A stretch of DNA of 64,000 nt from Polytrichum commune. Taxonomy: Eukaryota; Streptophyta; Polytrichopsida; Polytrichales; Polytrichaceae. Below the pieces are notes generated by a model. That model was not told the origin of the DNA and made no database searches. It saw only the letters and a list, made by a program, of their open reading frames with translations. Positions 11,291 through 22,458 of this stretch are shown here, one piece after another (positions within the stretch are counted from its first letter, which is position 1; each line of letters opens with the position of its first letter). The DNA lies in contig OX485806.1 in assembly GCA_950295325.1 (NCBI GenBank), positions 45,255,169 through 45,319,168 of the forward strand, read 5' to 3'. The translations under genes were made by a program, and so were the position numbers.

Positions 11291-12999
11291 TATGGTAAAA
11301 CATTAGTTTTTATATTACTACTTCGATTCAAAATTATAAAAAGAATGAAGGCTTTTGGTTTGAATTCTAATTACATCAATGTAGAGTTGTGTGTTCTTTG
11401 CATTGTAGGGTAGAATAGTTTAATCAGGAGTTAGTTAGTGGGCCAGTTAGGTTTGAAGGCTTAGGCTTGACAAGCTGGAAGTCCAAATTGGTGGTGACGG
11501 GCATCGTTGTTGTTCATTATGGGGGTGCGGGCACTGTTTGCCCTAGCATTTTCCAGATCGGGGGAAGGTGGCAGTTGAGGTGCCTCTCTCGCTTTCAGAT
11601 TTCTCTCTCTCGGCTGCGGCAAGGGAAGGTCGGCCAGGAGGGTCGGAACCCTGTCTCTAGGAGAGGGCAAGCTGGTGTGGGGGTCGGAGAGAGTTGCAGG
11701 ACGGCTCCAGAGTGGAGTCTGGAAGAGGACGGTGAATGGATACAAGGCAAGGTGGGTGTGATCCAGGAGGAAGCAGTTGGTTTAGTGTAGGAGGGGAATC
11801 GCATTGGGGAAATAGGTGAGAGATAGTAGCTAGGACGGGCGGCATTCTGGTGTGACTCAGCTCGTTACGCTCTTGATGGCCTAATTGTAATTTGGAACAG
11901 AAGCTGAAGTGTTGAGGAAGGAGGAAGCTGGCGAGTAGATTATCAAGCAGCCGGGGGAAGAGATGGGTCATATTCTACTCCACCTGAGTAATTCCGTGTG
12001 CACATGACACCGCATTGTACCGGCAGCAAGAAGTCTGCCGAAGTGAAGGTTGTCCTACTCCAATGTTGGAGGAAGGCGACTTGAGGTATGTGATGAAGGC
12101 AGAACGAGGAAGGACCAAGTGTCTCAAAATTCGTCCGAGTCTCGGTACATTCAGTTGGGTGTTCGATTGTGTGACTCTGTTGATGAATACTGAGCCCATG
12201 CTCGATGAGGGAGTGTTCACTGATAGAATGTGGCTAGACCTCACACTGGGTTTGAGGGGTGAATGCTTGGATTAGCCGAGCAATGTGCAATTCTGTTGCA
12301 ACGGGCGCATCCAAATAGGAAGCTACTGTCCACAGACTGGAATGAGGATTTGGTTAATGAAGGGCAAGGGAATTCACTAGAAATCCAAGATTACTCGGAG
12401 CTCGAAGTGTGGGCTGAATCACCGAAATGAATTTCAACTGTGAGTAAGGAGAATAGGGGAAGCTAACGACAGTTGGCTCTATAATGGTTGTGGGGAGTGC
12501 AGTCAGTTTTGACGGGCAGTTAAAGGGCTTTGGTGGTGACCGAGACCAGCAGGGCCTTGAGTCCAGCAAGTTAGGCTTGGTGGAGAAGTTCAGATCGCCA
12601 AGTTGGGCAGTTGGTGTGGAATATTACTTAGGATAAGGGTTGGGTATCAATTTAAAGCGTCGTGTCATTTCATAGGCTTGTGCAAGCTTATTTGCACTTA
12701 TAAGCTAGTTTTGGATCACTGGAGTAGAATGATAGGTAGTTTTAGTAGCACCACTATGTTGGATTTAGGCCTTGAGCAAGGATTTGGGTGCAATTAGGAT
12801 GTGGAAAACAAAGAGTATTTCTAAATGCTCTAGTCCTGTGTTGTTTGAATAAAAGACTTGAGTTGAATGTTACTATGCTGGAGGAAGGTAGTGATCATAT
12901 GTAAGCCTTAAATTCTCACCTGGACTAGGACGTGTAAGGGTGGGAGTTTGGGGCTGACAGTAGGACAGGGCGCTGATCCTACAAATGCAATGGATCTAA
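11291..12999. other. Interior of the long-TIR element, no recognised gene
   Basis: This is about 1.7 kb with scattered short frames, of which 11467-11790 (+) is the longest, and no recognisable domain. It could be captured host sequence or untranslated element DNA. The base composition is more GC-rich than the flanks between 11500 and 11960. Confidence 0.35.
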
Positions 13000-13135
13000 G
13001 AGAGGGAAACAATCTCATAACATGCGGCCAAGCATATGGACCAGATCTTGTGTTTTAGGGTGTAAGACAGGGCGCTGATCCACTGAATGCAATGGACGGA
13101 AATGAGGGAAACAATTTAAGAATATAGAATTTTGG
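13000..13135 (+). repeat. Extra copy of the TIR subrepeat
   Basis: It contains GACAGGGCGCTGATCC twice (about 12963 and 13066), ATGCGGCCAAGCATATGGACC and GCAATGGA. It is in the same orientation as the left array at 10840-11250, and more diverged. Confidence 0.6.
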
Positions 13136-13437
13136 AGGTGACCGTGAACTTGCACAGGAGCGATCAATAGTCCATGGGCACAGTGGCTACAAGGCATATG
13201 TAGTGGATCTTGGGACAGGAGATGACGCAAACACTTCAAATTTTGAAATACATGCCTACTCACAAACCTGGACAAGGATCACCTGGAGGACATTTAGTAG
13301 ATCACAACGTCAACCATGAAGGCCATGCATCTCACATGAATACCAATGATGCAAATTTGAATACGCCAGAGTTTGTTTCTGTGATGGAAGTAGAAATTTC
13401 AGTCCAAGAGAAGAAGATCCGTCCGTCATGAAGGAAA

Positions 13438-13713
13438 TTGTACCAGAGAGTCCTGGCCTCATTCCAAGTACCACCCCCTGGCCCTTTTGACATGACATGT
13501 CTAAAGTGGGAGGCCAAGTCCAATCAAGGCAATGGTAACATAAAGGATACCCAAAAGGCTACAATCCATTCGGCTCGGCTAAATGATTTTTTGGAAGGAG
13601 AAATGTCAACCCGGCAGTTCCCTTGCACCTTTCATGATGAATCTAGGCAATGCATGAAGAGACAAAACAGGAAGCAAGTGCGTGCCGTATCTGCAATTCA
13701 AGAGATCAAGTAA
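13438..13713 (+). CDS. Unrecognised ORF inside the long-TIR element
   Basis: A plus-strand frame of 91 codons contains PPPGPFDMTCLKWEAKSNQG (about residues 12-31), HSARLNDFLEGE and a basic end (KRQNRKQVRAVS). The frame looks protein-like and carries Cys and His that could bind metal, but I do not recognise it. A related frame (13210-13431) lies just upstream in another phase. It runs opposite to the MULE fragment at 13824-14213, so it is not the same gene. It may be an accessory or captured exon. Confidence 0.25.
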   Translation: MYQRVLASFQVPPPGPFDMTCLKWEAKSNQGNGNIKDTQKATIHSARLNDFLEGEMSTRQFPCTFHDESRQCMKRQNRKQVRAVSAIQEIK

Positions 13714-13823
13714 ACCATGACAGTGTATAAAGGGTACTGCAACATAGGATACCATACATGCTGGTCAGGGCAAGACATTCGAGATAGGACACAGAATGCT
13801 TCATATTGTAATGTTTGATTGAT

Positions 13824-14213
13824 TCATACGGGTGACATACTTACCTTGGGCTCATTTGTTGAAAATGTAGCATCCATGGACAGTGCCCGCTTATGCCCAT
13901 GCCGCACCATCATTTGAAGTTGCCACTGTGTTTCAATGGCTAGGCAAAAGGGGTCATCTTCAAGCGGGGGTGGATCATTCAACTCCAAATTACCATATTC
14001 TTGGTAATGATAGAAACAATCTGGATTTTCGTCTGTCCACATTCTCACACTCATGGCATTCCGTGGATGCTTCTCCCAAAGCTCTTTGGCAAGCACATTG
14101 GCTATGTTGCACAAATCAACTGGCATAATAAAAGTGACCCTGGTTGCGAGCAAGTTATTTAGGGCACCTTGCATGACCACAGACTTGTGCTCTGTCATAA
14201 CCTGCACTAGCAA
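13824..14213 (-). pseudogene. MULE-type transposase exon fragment
   Basis: The minus-strand frame includes HPRNAMSVRMWTDENPDCFY, then DPFCLAIETQWQLQMM and SMDATFSTNE. The last motif corresponds to the D-A-T-F-G-T-N segment carrying the first catalytic Asp of MULE/FAR1-type transposases. The coding piece stops at a strong splice donor, CCCAAG/GTAAGTATG (near 13840), so the rest would lie downstream on the minus strand. I do not find it, and the opposite strand there is occupied by another frame. The fragment supports the Mutator-like reading of the enclosing long-TIR element. Confidence 0.6.
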
Positions 14214-14579
14214 CTTCCAAGAATCTGAGTGTATAAACTATCCATTGTTTTGTTGTCGTGGACAAAACGACCCGATAAGCCAGCCCACTGCCCTCCAAAC
14301 TCAGTGCCATGACAAGACTTGCCGTCCTTATTAGTATGTGTCATGCAATGAAAATGAATTGTACAAAGAGATTCATCTAGAAGTAATTGTTTGGCAACAA
14401 AATAACATTGATATCATTTCTTCATGGACATTCCAGCCTGGATCTTACCAACCCTATTTTTCCTCATGGGCTTCGTAGATGCTTGGATGAGGGTTTGTGC
14501 CCGAAGGAGCTTGGCCTGTGCATCTTGCACCTTGGTCTGATCCTGGAGATCCTGTAGGATCAGCGCCTCCTCCTACATC

Positions 14580-14960
14580 CTGAAACCCAAGATTTGGTCC
14601 ATGTGTTTGGCGCATGCCATGAAATTGTCTTATTCTCTTGGATCCATTGCAACCCTAAACCATAAACGTTTTGTCCATTGCCCCCAAATCCAAAATTCAA
14701 TCCATGTGCTTCGCCACCACCATGAAAATGTTCTCCTCTCTTGGATCCATTGCAGCCCTAAACTAGCAACGCCCTGTCCATCGCCTTGAGAGCCAAGATC
14801 CAGTCCATGGGTTTTGCTGCCACCATAAAATTATATCCCTCTCTTTGATTCATTGCAACCCTAAACAAAAAATGCCCTGCGTGAGCCCATAATGGTGCCT
14901 ACATATGTTCTTAACCCTTTGAAACTATTAGAAGTTATATTTTATGATTATTCACAAAAA
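14580..14960 (-). repeat. Internal inverted copy of the TIR subrepeat array
   Basis: Three to four subrepeat units are present in the orientation of the right TIR (CCATGAAATTGT, TTGGATCCATTGCA, GCCCTGTCCATCGCC). The block ends in CCTACATATGTTCTTAACCC, which mirrors the sequence after the left array (11260-11290). With the left array it could delimit an inner element at about 10860-14960. Confidence 0.65.
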
Positions 14961-14999
14961 TATAAAAATAGTGAGACTTGAGTAAAGTTATGTTTAGAC

Positions 15000-16130
15000 C
15001 AGGGTTGTCTATCGCGACGTCATGACGCGTCGTGTCGGGTCGGACCCCTCCGTCACGACATAATAGGCTCCTCGTAGGGTCAAACTAGGGTCAACCTAGT
15101 AGGGTGGGTAAAATACTTACCTTCTTGCCAAGGTGGCGTCCTATGTGGCAAAAAATGCCGACGTGGATGTGCATATTTCCCTTGGCATGTAAACCATTTT
15201 GCCATTGTGTTTACCATTTTGTTAAAATCAAAGTAATAAAATATTACTAAGGAGGGTGTAGGTCGGACGGGGGGAACTGGTAGGGAGCGCGGGCGGACGT
15301 GTGGGAACGCGGGGGAACATGGGGTCGGATGGGGGTGAGGGTTGGGCGGGGGGAAGGGTCGGACGGGGGTTTGGATGGGTCAGACGGGGGGGGGGATGGG
15401 TCGGACGGGGGTTTGGATGGGTCAGACGGGGGGGGGGGGAAGGGTCGGACGGGGGGGAGGACGGGGGGAGGACGGGAAGGTAAGTGGGAACGCGGGGGGG
15501 GGGGGGGCGGACGGGGGGGAACGCGGGGAGCGTGTGGGAACGTGGAGAGCGGGGGATGGGAGCGGGTTTAAGAGGTTTGGATAGGACGGGATGGATGGGA
15601 ACGAGATTAGGGGAACGGGGAGGGGAACGGGAGGGAGGACGGGGGGTCGGACGGGGGGGAGGGTCGGACGGGAGGGTCGAACGGGAAAAAGGTCGGACGG
15701 GGGGTCGGACGGGGGGGAGGGTCGGACGGGAGGGTCGAACGGGAAAAAGGTCGGACGGGAGGGTCGGACGGGAAAAAGGAGGACGGGAAAAGGTCGAACG
15801 GGAGGGAACGTAGGGAATGGGTTAGGGAACATGCTAATGGGCTAAGGGAACGGGGTTAGGGTACGGGGAACGGGGGCGGACGGGAGGGCGGACGGGCGCT
15901 AGTAATTTTATTCCCCACTTTACCTCTACTTTGCTGACATGTCATCACACGTGGACATCGTAACTCCTACGTGTCCGCAATGGGGTAATGTAAATATACA
16001 AAAAAATCGGTAAAATTCAAGTCCGGCAGGATAAAGACATCATCCGTCATAATGTCGTGACGGATACGTGTCATGACGGCACGACATTATGTCGGGATTA
16101 CCCTTCGTCACGACACAATAGACAACCCTG
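15000..16130. mobile_element. Non-autonomous hAT element with G-rich core
   Basis: The ends are inverted repeats starting CCAGGGTTGTCTAT. They are flanked by a perfect 8-bp direct repeat, GTTTAGAC (14992-14999 and 16131-16138), the target-duplication length of the hAT superfamily. Subterminal copies of CGTCACGACA and related CGTGACG palindromes occur at both ends and could be transposase-binding sites. The 1131-bp element has no transposase. Its centre is a G-rich minisatellite. It sits inside the larger long-TIR element. Confidence 0.88.
15255..15900 (+). repeat. G-rich minisatellite, GGTCGGACGGGGG-type units
   Basis: About 640 bp of variant units such as GGGTCGGACGGGGG, GGTCGAACGGGAAAAA and GGGAACGCGGGG. 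The plus strand has many runs of 4-13 G, giving dense G-quadruplex potential. Long Gly/Arg- or Pro-rich frames on both strands here are artefacts of the repeat. Confidence 0.9.
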
Positions 16131-16267
16131 GTTTAGACCTTAGGTTGATTAGAAGTTTAGCGGTGTGAAGAAAGTTCTTTAGTTAGGTGAGCATAGTGTG
16201 TGGTGAACCAATGGTGGCTCCTTGAGTTAAATGTTTGAATTAGGATCTATGTTGTTGGTTTAAGAGT

Positions 16268-16550
16268 TGAAGGCTTAAATGATAGGATAAGAGCCTACAA
16301 AGTAGGAAAAAATCAAAAGGTTTATCTTGAGCCTTGGGAGTGCTCACCTACTCCCTTCAAGGCTTAAAGAATAGGATGAAAGCCTACAAAGTAGGAAATG
16401 ATCAAAATGTTTATCTTGAGCCTTGGGGGTGCTCATCTACTCCCTTGAAGGCTTAAAGGATAGGATGAGAGCCTATAAAGTAGGAAATGATCAAAAGGTT
16501 TATCTTGAGTCTTGGGGGTGCTCACCTACTCCCTTTCACCTCACTATATA
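16268..16550 (+). repeat. Tandem repeat, three copies of about 97 bp
   Basis: Each copy contains AGGCTTAAA, GATAGGAT, GCCTACAAAGTAGGAAA, CAAAAGGTTTATCTTGAG, CTTGGGGGTGCTCACCTACT and CCC. The last copy runs into TCACTATATAATCC followed by a CT-rich tract, which looks like a TATA-type promoter. No gene follows that I recognise. Confidence 0.75.
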
Positions 16551-16889
16551 ATCCTCACTCTCCCCTCTGTCTCTCTCTCCTTCCTTTGTGTTTCTTGGCA
16601 CTGCACGTGTTATGAGTGTGGGTGTGTGGGAAGCAAGAAAGGAGCACGTGTATGTGCAAGGTCTCAAGGTGAAGAACCAAGACTAATTAGCCTTGAAGTT
16701 AGTTGACACTTGTTAGGAGTAGTCTTTGGTTTGAGGCATTTAGAGTTTAGCTTGTTGTGTTCAACTTATAGAATTTAGACTTATATCATTTAAATTTATA
16801 GTATTTAGAATTATAACATTTAGAATTGTAGCATCTAGATTCATGTTAAATTTAAAGCATTCAACATTGCAGGCTTTAAGGCGGAGGCC

Positions 16890-17060
16890 ACTTAAACTAA
16901 TTGCTAGTTTGAAGTTGGAGGCAGTCGGCTTAGTTGCTGGTTGGAAGTTGGAGGCAGTTGGCTTAGTTGCTGGTTTGAAGTTGGAGGCAGTCGGGCTTAG
17001 CGGCTGGGTTGAAGAGGGAGGCTAGTTAGGCCTAGCGGCTGGATTAAGTAGAGCCAGTTA
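16890..17060 (+). repeat. Minisatellite of about 33 bp
   Basis: Three good units and two degenerate ones of TTGAAGTTGGAGGCAGTYGG plus CTTAGTTGCTGG. The local open frame (LKLEAVGLVAG repeated) is a product of the repeat. Confidence 0.7.
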
Positions 17061-17630
17061 GATTTAGCGAATGGGTTAAGGAAGAATCTAGTTCCAACTA
17101 GTTGTGCACTCCCGAGTCTAAGCTAGATCGACAAGCTAAGTTACTACTAGTTAGTGAGGATGGTTAATTAGACTAATTAGTTAGGCTAGAGGGTTAGGCT
17201 AGTTGGGTTAGGCTAGTTGGTTTAGCGGTTGCATTATGAGATGAAGTTGGGAAGAATTTGTGAGGAACTTGTGAAAAAGGAGGTAATGTTAAGTTATATA
17301 AGTGTTTTTCAACATTTGTATTAAAACTTATGTGCCTCATAGAATCAACACATCATAGCCTCAGCGAGGTGTCATGCACCAGTGAAGAATCGACAGCCAG
17401 AACCAAAGTTGCAAGGGGGAAATCATTAAAGGCATACGTGGCAAAGATAGTGGGGTGGACTCTGGAAAAACCAAGGATATGTCTATGCACGAGGTTCACA
17501 CTAATAAAATGTCATGATCTGAATTAAGTTAGAAACTCATCAAGATAAAACGTACATCCCATGTTACCACAAGTTGTTATGTTACACATGTGATCTCCAA
17601 ACCTATTACCCGGACTAGGACGCTTAAGGG
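17061..17630. other. No gene seen
   Basis: Short frames only. A few GTTAGGCTAG repeats occur near 17180-17225. Nothing else is recognised before the right TIR array starts. Confidence 0.35.
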
Positions 17631-17634
17631 TGGT

Positions 17635-18367
17635 AGGTTTGGCCTCACACCCTCGCCCTCAGATCCAAGATTCAGTCCATGGGCTTCGCTACCACCATGA
17701 AATTGTATTCCTCTCTTTGATCCATTGCAACCCCAAACCAAAAACGGCCTATCCATCGCCCTCCGATCCAAGATTCAGTCCATGTGCTTGGCCGCATGCC
17801 ATGAAATTGTGTTTTTCTCTTAGATCCATTGTAGCCCTAAACCAATAACGTCCTGTCCATCGGCCTCAGATCCAAGATCGAGTCCATGGGCTTCGCTGCC
17901 ACCATGAAATTGTGTCCTTCTTTTGGATCCATTGCAACCCTAGACCCTAAACGCCCTGTCCATCGCCCTCAAATCCAAGATCTGGCCCGTGTGCTTGGCC
18001 GCATGCCATGAAATTGTGTTTTTCTCTTGGATCCATTGCATTTTTTTTTAGCAGCGCCCTGTCCTACGACCTCAGACCTAAGATCTAGTGCATATGCATG
18101 GCCGCCGCCATGTTGTTGACAACCACACCAAAGCTCCTCGCATTATTGCAATAGCCATGAGCAAAGCAAAACCAAAAAAGTTCAAATGGAAGGTAGTGCA
18201 CTAGTAAAGTGGAGGGTGGCCAGGTGGAGGGCGGGGCGGGCAGCCAGGTTGGAAGCCGGCCGGAAAATCGGGCGTCTGTCCAGGCTGGACACCGGGCTAG
18301 ACACTGGGTGGACAGGGTCGGGGGATTAGGCCAGGGTCGGATGTCCGAACCTCTGGCTTTTTTGGGG
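17635..18367 (-). repeat. Right long TIR, inner part
   Basis: This is the inverted counterpart of 10500-11250. Four subrepeats of about 103 bp (starting near 17665, 17769, 17872 and 17975) are followed by the GC-rich outer part (18200-18367). The remaining outer 58 bp continue at 21172-21229, beyond the hAT insertion. Confidence 0.8.
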
Positions 18368-19316
18368 TTGCCCTTCAGTGCTCAAAATTGAAATCTTCAG
18401 TGCCCTTCAAATGGGTTTTGGGACTTCAAAAAATACCTCAAGGAAGACAACCCTTCAAAACATAATCCTCATTTGTAAGTGCTCCCGTCACTTGAAGTGT
18501 TGGATAAATAGTGCCCTTCAATTACTGTTCATCATAGTACCCTAACTTTGGGCTCTCAGATCCAGATGCGAAAACTTGAGAATTCCGATTCAGTCTGGTG
18601 CAAACTTCAAACTTAAAGTTTCAGTGATCTGGGATGGTGGAACCACTCAGTAGAAGTCACCAGGAGAATCGTTGAGTGCCTTGAATTCATCCACATTTGT
18701 TGGAAAATTGTTGGCTGGTAATAGTATTTGTGTTTGGAGGAGGGATTTGTGTTTGCGGATTTTGTAGCCTAGTGTTCAAATCTGTCTGCATCTGTTTGCC
18801 CAAATTGCTCTGCGAGGTTATTACTCTTCGACATCTGTGTACATGAGTCAGTCGGCGTTAAACAAGTATGTTTACATATCATGGTTCCAAATGGCCCGAT
18901 ATTTCTTCTGTTTGCTGATTTCTTACTGTGCCGGGTTCAGAGGCAAAGGAATGAGTTTTGGAAGCACTTTGAGTACCATCGTTGTTGCAGTAGATATGTT
19001 GTGTCAGGAATTGGGAACTGGGGTTTCCTAAAATGGTGATGACGCGCTCAGCAGCTGTCAAGTCTCGGAACGAACTAAGAGATGCACAAAGATGTTCATC
19101 CCATAAGGCAGATTCATACTCTTGGATTGTCTCCTCATCGACAAGTCCAGTGAATTTACTTTGATGTAGAAGTTGATACTCAAGGTTTTAGGGTTTAAGC
19201 TTGCGATGTCAATGGCACTCAAGAGTTTAGGGTTTAAGTTTGCTCTGTCAATGGCTCTAGAATTCATACTCTAGAATCTAGTCCAGGGTGTAAGATTTGA
19301 ATTCTGTACAGCAAGC

Positions 19317-19353
19317 ATTTGAAGGGCACTGATGACTTCAATTTTGAGCACTG
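19317..19353. repeat. Additional internal hAT terminus
   Basis: This segment ends TTCAATTTTGAGCACTG and is the inverted complement of 18376-18412 with 35 of 37 positions matching. It is a closer match to the left end than the outer right end is. The flank after 19353 (ATGATTAG) does not match the left duplication. Confidence 0.7.
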
Positions 19354-20539
19354 ATGATTAGATCAATGCCGGTCTGGTTTTGTCTATTTTTGCTACCATA
19401 TGGATATCTTTAATGAGGATTTCACATTTTCCACGCATGTGTCCCACTTTTAATCTTGGCCACCTGACGGTCTCCTTGCAGAAGTTCCACTGGTCGCTTC
19501 CGGATGGTGGAAGTGCAGAAACCCACGACATGTTGGAGTCTGTCGGACTCACGATCCACCGGAAGATGCATGTTTCCGTCATTGCCCACCCCAAGAGGCC
19601 AACATATCTGTATTGATGGTGAGATTCCTATAAGTTACAATAATGTGGGCGGCTTCGATTGCTTGCACGCACTTGCGCTTTTGAAGCTTTCAGAAGATTC
19701 TTGAGCTCCACATGAACTACGCAAGCATGTGTCCTCCATGTGTCTCTGCTGCCTTCAATCACTCGTCATCAACTTGAAATTTATCCCATAACATTGTCGT
19801 GGAGAAGAGCATGATTGTCTCTGGAGAGGTATGAAAATGAATTGTTCAAGCTGATGATTTGACCATCTAAGTTGAAGTCCTCACCCATGTTCACATCTGT
19901 TTGCATTGGGGAAGCTTGGGCAGTTCAGTTTGAACCTTCTGCGTCCATCCAGTAAGGTAGATGGATCTTAATGGTTACTATTTCTGACTGGGACATGAAG
20001 CACACGATTAGTATAAATGATTAGCAAATCCTCCTTGAGATCATAGCCCACTTCATGATTTTTGGAGCTCATATGAATATCTTATATACAATATTGAAGT
20101 GAAGATTCTCATGCTCATTGAATGTTCATATAGAGTTCAAAGACCTATTTCCGTTAACTTAAGCAATTTCGCATAAGTAAATAGTAGTCGGTGTGCTAAA
20201 TTACTTTTTTTCTGTCTCGTCATGAATATCCAGAGGTTGAGAGATTTGAATTTAAACTAGTAGCCAATTTGCTTTCGATCGATTTGCGGCCTGTGCAGAT
20301 TAAGATTATCTGTGACTTTCAGAGGTGGCAAGATTTCTTTTGGAGCACCCTGGGGCATTGAAGCTGGTTTTGCGAAATTTATACAGGGTTGGGCGTCGAA
20401 GAAGAAGAAGCCTTGTCCGATAACCTACGGGTTATTTGTTTATTGATTCGATTATTGTGAATTCGGCGGAATCTCGCCACAGGTATACATGCCATGTCTA
20501 AACTCATTTACAGTTGTTATTGGTTTAAAGAATTGGCTT

Positions 20540-20896
20540 GATTCAGCACAAGCTAAGTCTTAGGTGGAGCTCAAGTGGAGCTCTGTTCTTGTTGATCAAG
20601 CCAATGCGGAGTTGCTCGAACTTGTGGAGACGTTATCTTCAGCTTGTCAACACCGAAGTATGCATGAATCTTGGGTTTTTTGTGGCCGTGACCGAGAGTT
20701 TAAGATCAATTGGCCAACCCTAATGTCGCTATGGCAAGCCATACTTGTGATCCCTACTAGCACTGTTGTTTGTGAGCGTGGTTATTCAAAGCAGAATTGG
20801 GTTAAGAGCGAAAGGAGAACATGCCCAAACCTTGACACACTTGATGCATTGATGAGGGTTAGCCTAAATACTTTGGGAGTTGAATTCATGGATTGA
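20540..20896 (+). pseudogene. hAT transposase dimerisation-domain remnant
   Basis: The plus-strand frame from about 20564 to the stop at 20896 carries INWPTLMSLWQAILVIPTST then VVCERGYSKQNWVKSERR and LDTLDALMRVSLN. It matches the order of the hAT C-terminal dimerisation domain (W...L...LLxIPxS...ERxFSxxxxxxxxxR..L....L..L). The position just before the element's right end fits the C-terminus of the transposase. The catalytic DDE core and BED finger are not found upstream, so this is a relic. Its presence supports the hAT assignment made from the TIRs and 8-bp duplication. Confidence 0.75.
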
Positions 20897-21229
20897 AATG
20901 GCATTTTTGACAGTTGGAAAACCGCTACAGTAACCAACAAGCGTAGGGCATTGTCACTTCAAGAGGTGGAGTTAGATGGTTGATTCTTCATTATTTCATT
21001 GTACTAGAAGCATGTACCATGCAAGTCATGCATAATTTTAATATAAATTTTATATTTCTTTGAAAATTTTCCATTGACGTCATAGATTTAGATATGCCCT
21101 TCAATTGCAATGCTGAAATTTCAGAGCCCTTCAAAATGAAATTCATATGAGGGCTTCAATTTTGAGCACTGCTGCCCTTGCCTGCCGCCCTGACAAGTGC
21201 AACGCTCGTCGGGGGTATTAAAGAGGCCC

Positions 21230-22458
21230 TGGCCCACATACCTTAAATATTTTTAGGTGAGTGCAGATTTGGCCATTCAACCTTGTTTGAACTACAGATT
21301 TACAGTCGTTACCGATATTGTGCCCCCTCCAAGCTGACACATTACAGCATGAACTGCAAGAACAAATGCTGGCTCCACAGATGTGCCATGACCAATTTGG
21401 GATTAAAAGGATCTTTAGGAAAAACCTAATACGTCAAATAATGATTAAATGTGGATAAGATTTGCACAAATGTCTTTAGGGGGAGAAAAATATGAGGCAA
21501 CCAAAAATTTCTATAGCCTATATTACATGCAAAGACGAAAATCATCGCTTGTACTCTGATTCATAACTTTTGTGTGCCAAGGCATACAGAGAGGGAATTA
21601 GCGCATACAAGCACACCTCTCATCCATCCAGCATAAAAATCTCTCATAGGTTTGTTGCCAATTCACCAAAATTGACTTGGACTAGACTAATACAGGGCCT
21701 TAAAAAATAATTCCGGTGTCAAATAAATTAAACATAGCAACCTCCGGGTTGCATACTATTTCGGGGCTTTTCTGTTGGATGAATGAGAAGTGCGCTCACA
21801 TGTGCTAGTTCCCTCCCCCCAAGGCATGGCTCCCAAGTGGGATTCTGCAAGTTCCAACCAATTTGAAAATGACGTGTGGAAAATTATTTCTAAATTGTAC
21901 TCATTTTGCGTAGAACCAAAAAGCAACCTGCAATGTATGTTGTTCATCACAAGCTCAAGTCATAATATCTCATAATTTGCACTTTGCCCAATTAGGAGTT
22001 CGACAACTTTTTCTATCTGTAAGTGACCCTTAGGGTTGTAACAATGTCACCCAGGTTCCCACAAATCTATTAGACAGCTTGAGTGTTGACTAATCATTCT
22101 AAGCTGCGAATTCTACAGCTGTGAAGTAAAATGTTTGTATGGTAACCTTCACTATGTCTTCCTCTTGGGATTGACATGGAGATGACATCATGGTTGCAAA
22201 TACATCACTAAGCCTCACCATTACCTTCGCATGTGCCTGCATTTCATTTGGAACACACTTCAATTCTCTCTGATTTAAATGGCATCACATAGGGCTTTTG
22301 AATATTAAAAGGGCACTGTAATTTTCAACCTACTGCACAACTGACCAGAGCTAGAGTTCCACTACAATACAATATGATGAAGTCTGAAGTCACATAGGAT
22401 TTGTTACACCAATCTAAAGTTTTAAGAAGACCCAGGTAAGACTTGCCTGGAGGGAGAT
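21230..22458. other. Region downstream of QSOX, no gene seen
   Basis: About 1.2 kb of unique-looking sequence with only short frames. It should contain the 3' UTR and polyadenylation region of the minus-strand QSOX gene. I see no element ends here. Confidence 0.4.

Larger units (their letters stand above)
18376..21171. mobile_element. hAT element inserted in the right TIR
   Basis: The ends are perfect 17-bp inverted repeats, CAGTGCTCAAAATTGAA. The flanks are TTGCCCTT (18368-18375) and CTGCCCTT (21172-21179), an 8-bp target duplication with one change. The uninterrupted left TIR of the host element reads CTGCCCTT at this point (complement near 10516-10523), which confirms the insertion. Inside is a hAT transposase C-terminal remnant. 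Most of the transposase is missing, so it is not autonomous. Confidence 0.9.
10462..21229. mobile_element. Composite element with long inverted terminal repeats, Mutator-like candidate
   Basis: The left end (10462 onward) and the right end (21229 backward) begin GGG[TC]CTCTTTAA and continue as near-identical inverted repeats for roughly 800 bp. The right copy is split by a hAT insertion (18376-21171). The inner part of each TIR is an array of about 103-bp subrepeats. Long TIRs with subrepeats, together with a MULE-type transposase fragment at 13824-14213, argue for a Mutator-like element. I could not find a 9-bp target duplication at the outer ends (flanks CCTTTTGCC and TGGCCCACA), and a third partial TIR copy at 14580-14960 means more than one insertion may be nested here. 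The boundaries rest on where the inverted homology stops. Confidence 0.5.

Noticed and set aside
13210..13713. The plus-strand frames as the N-terminus of the MULE transposase
   Set aside because: They are on the strand opposite to the transposase fragment at 13824-14213, so they cannot be the same gene without an inversion.
15299..15832. Long Gly/Arg-rich and Pro/Arg-rich open frames on both strands
   Set aside because: They are produced by the G-rich minisatellite, have no ordinary protein composition and overlap each other in several frames.
19170..19230. TTTAGGG words suggesting a telomere-type repeat
   Set aside because: Only two isolated copies occur, within a short local duplication. 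There is no array.
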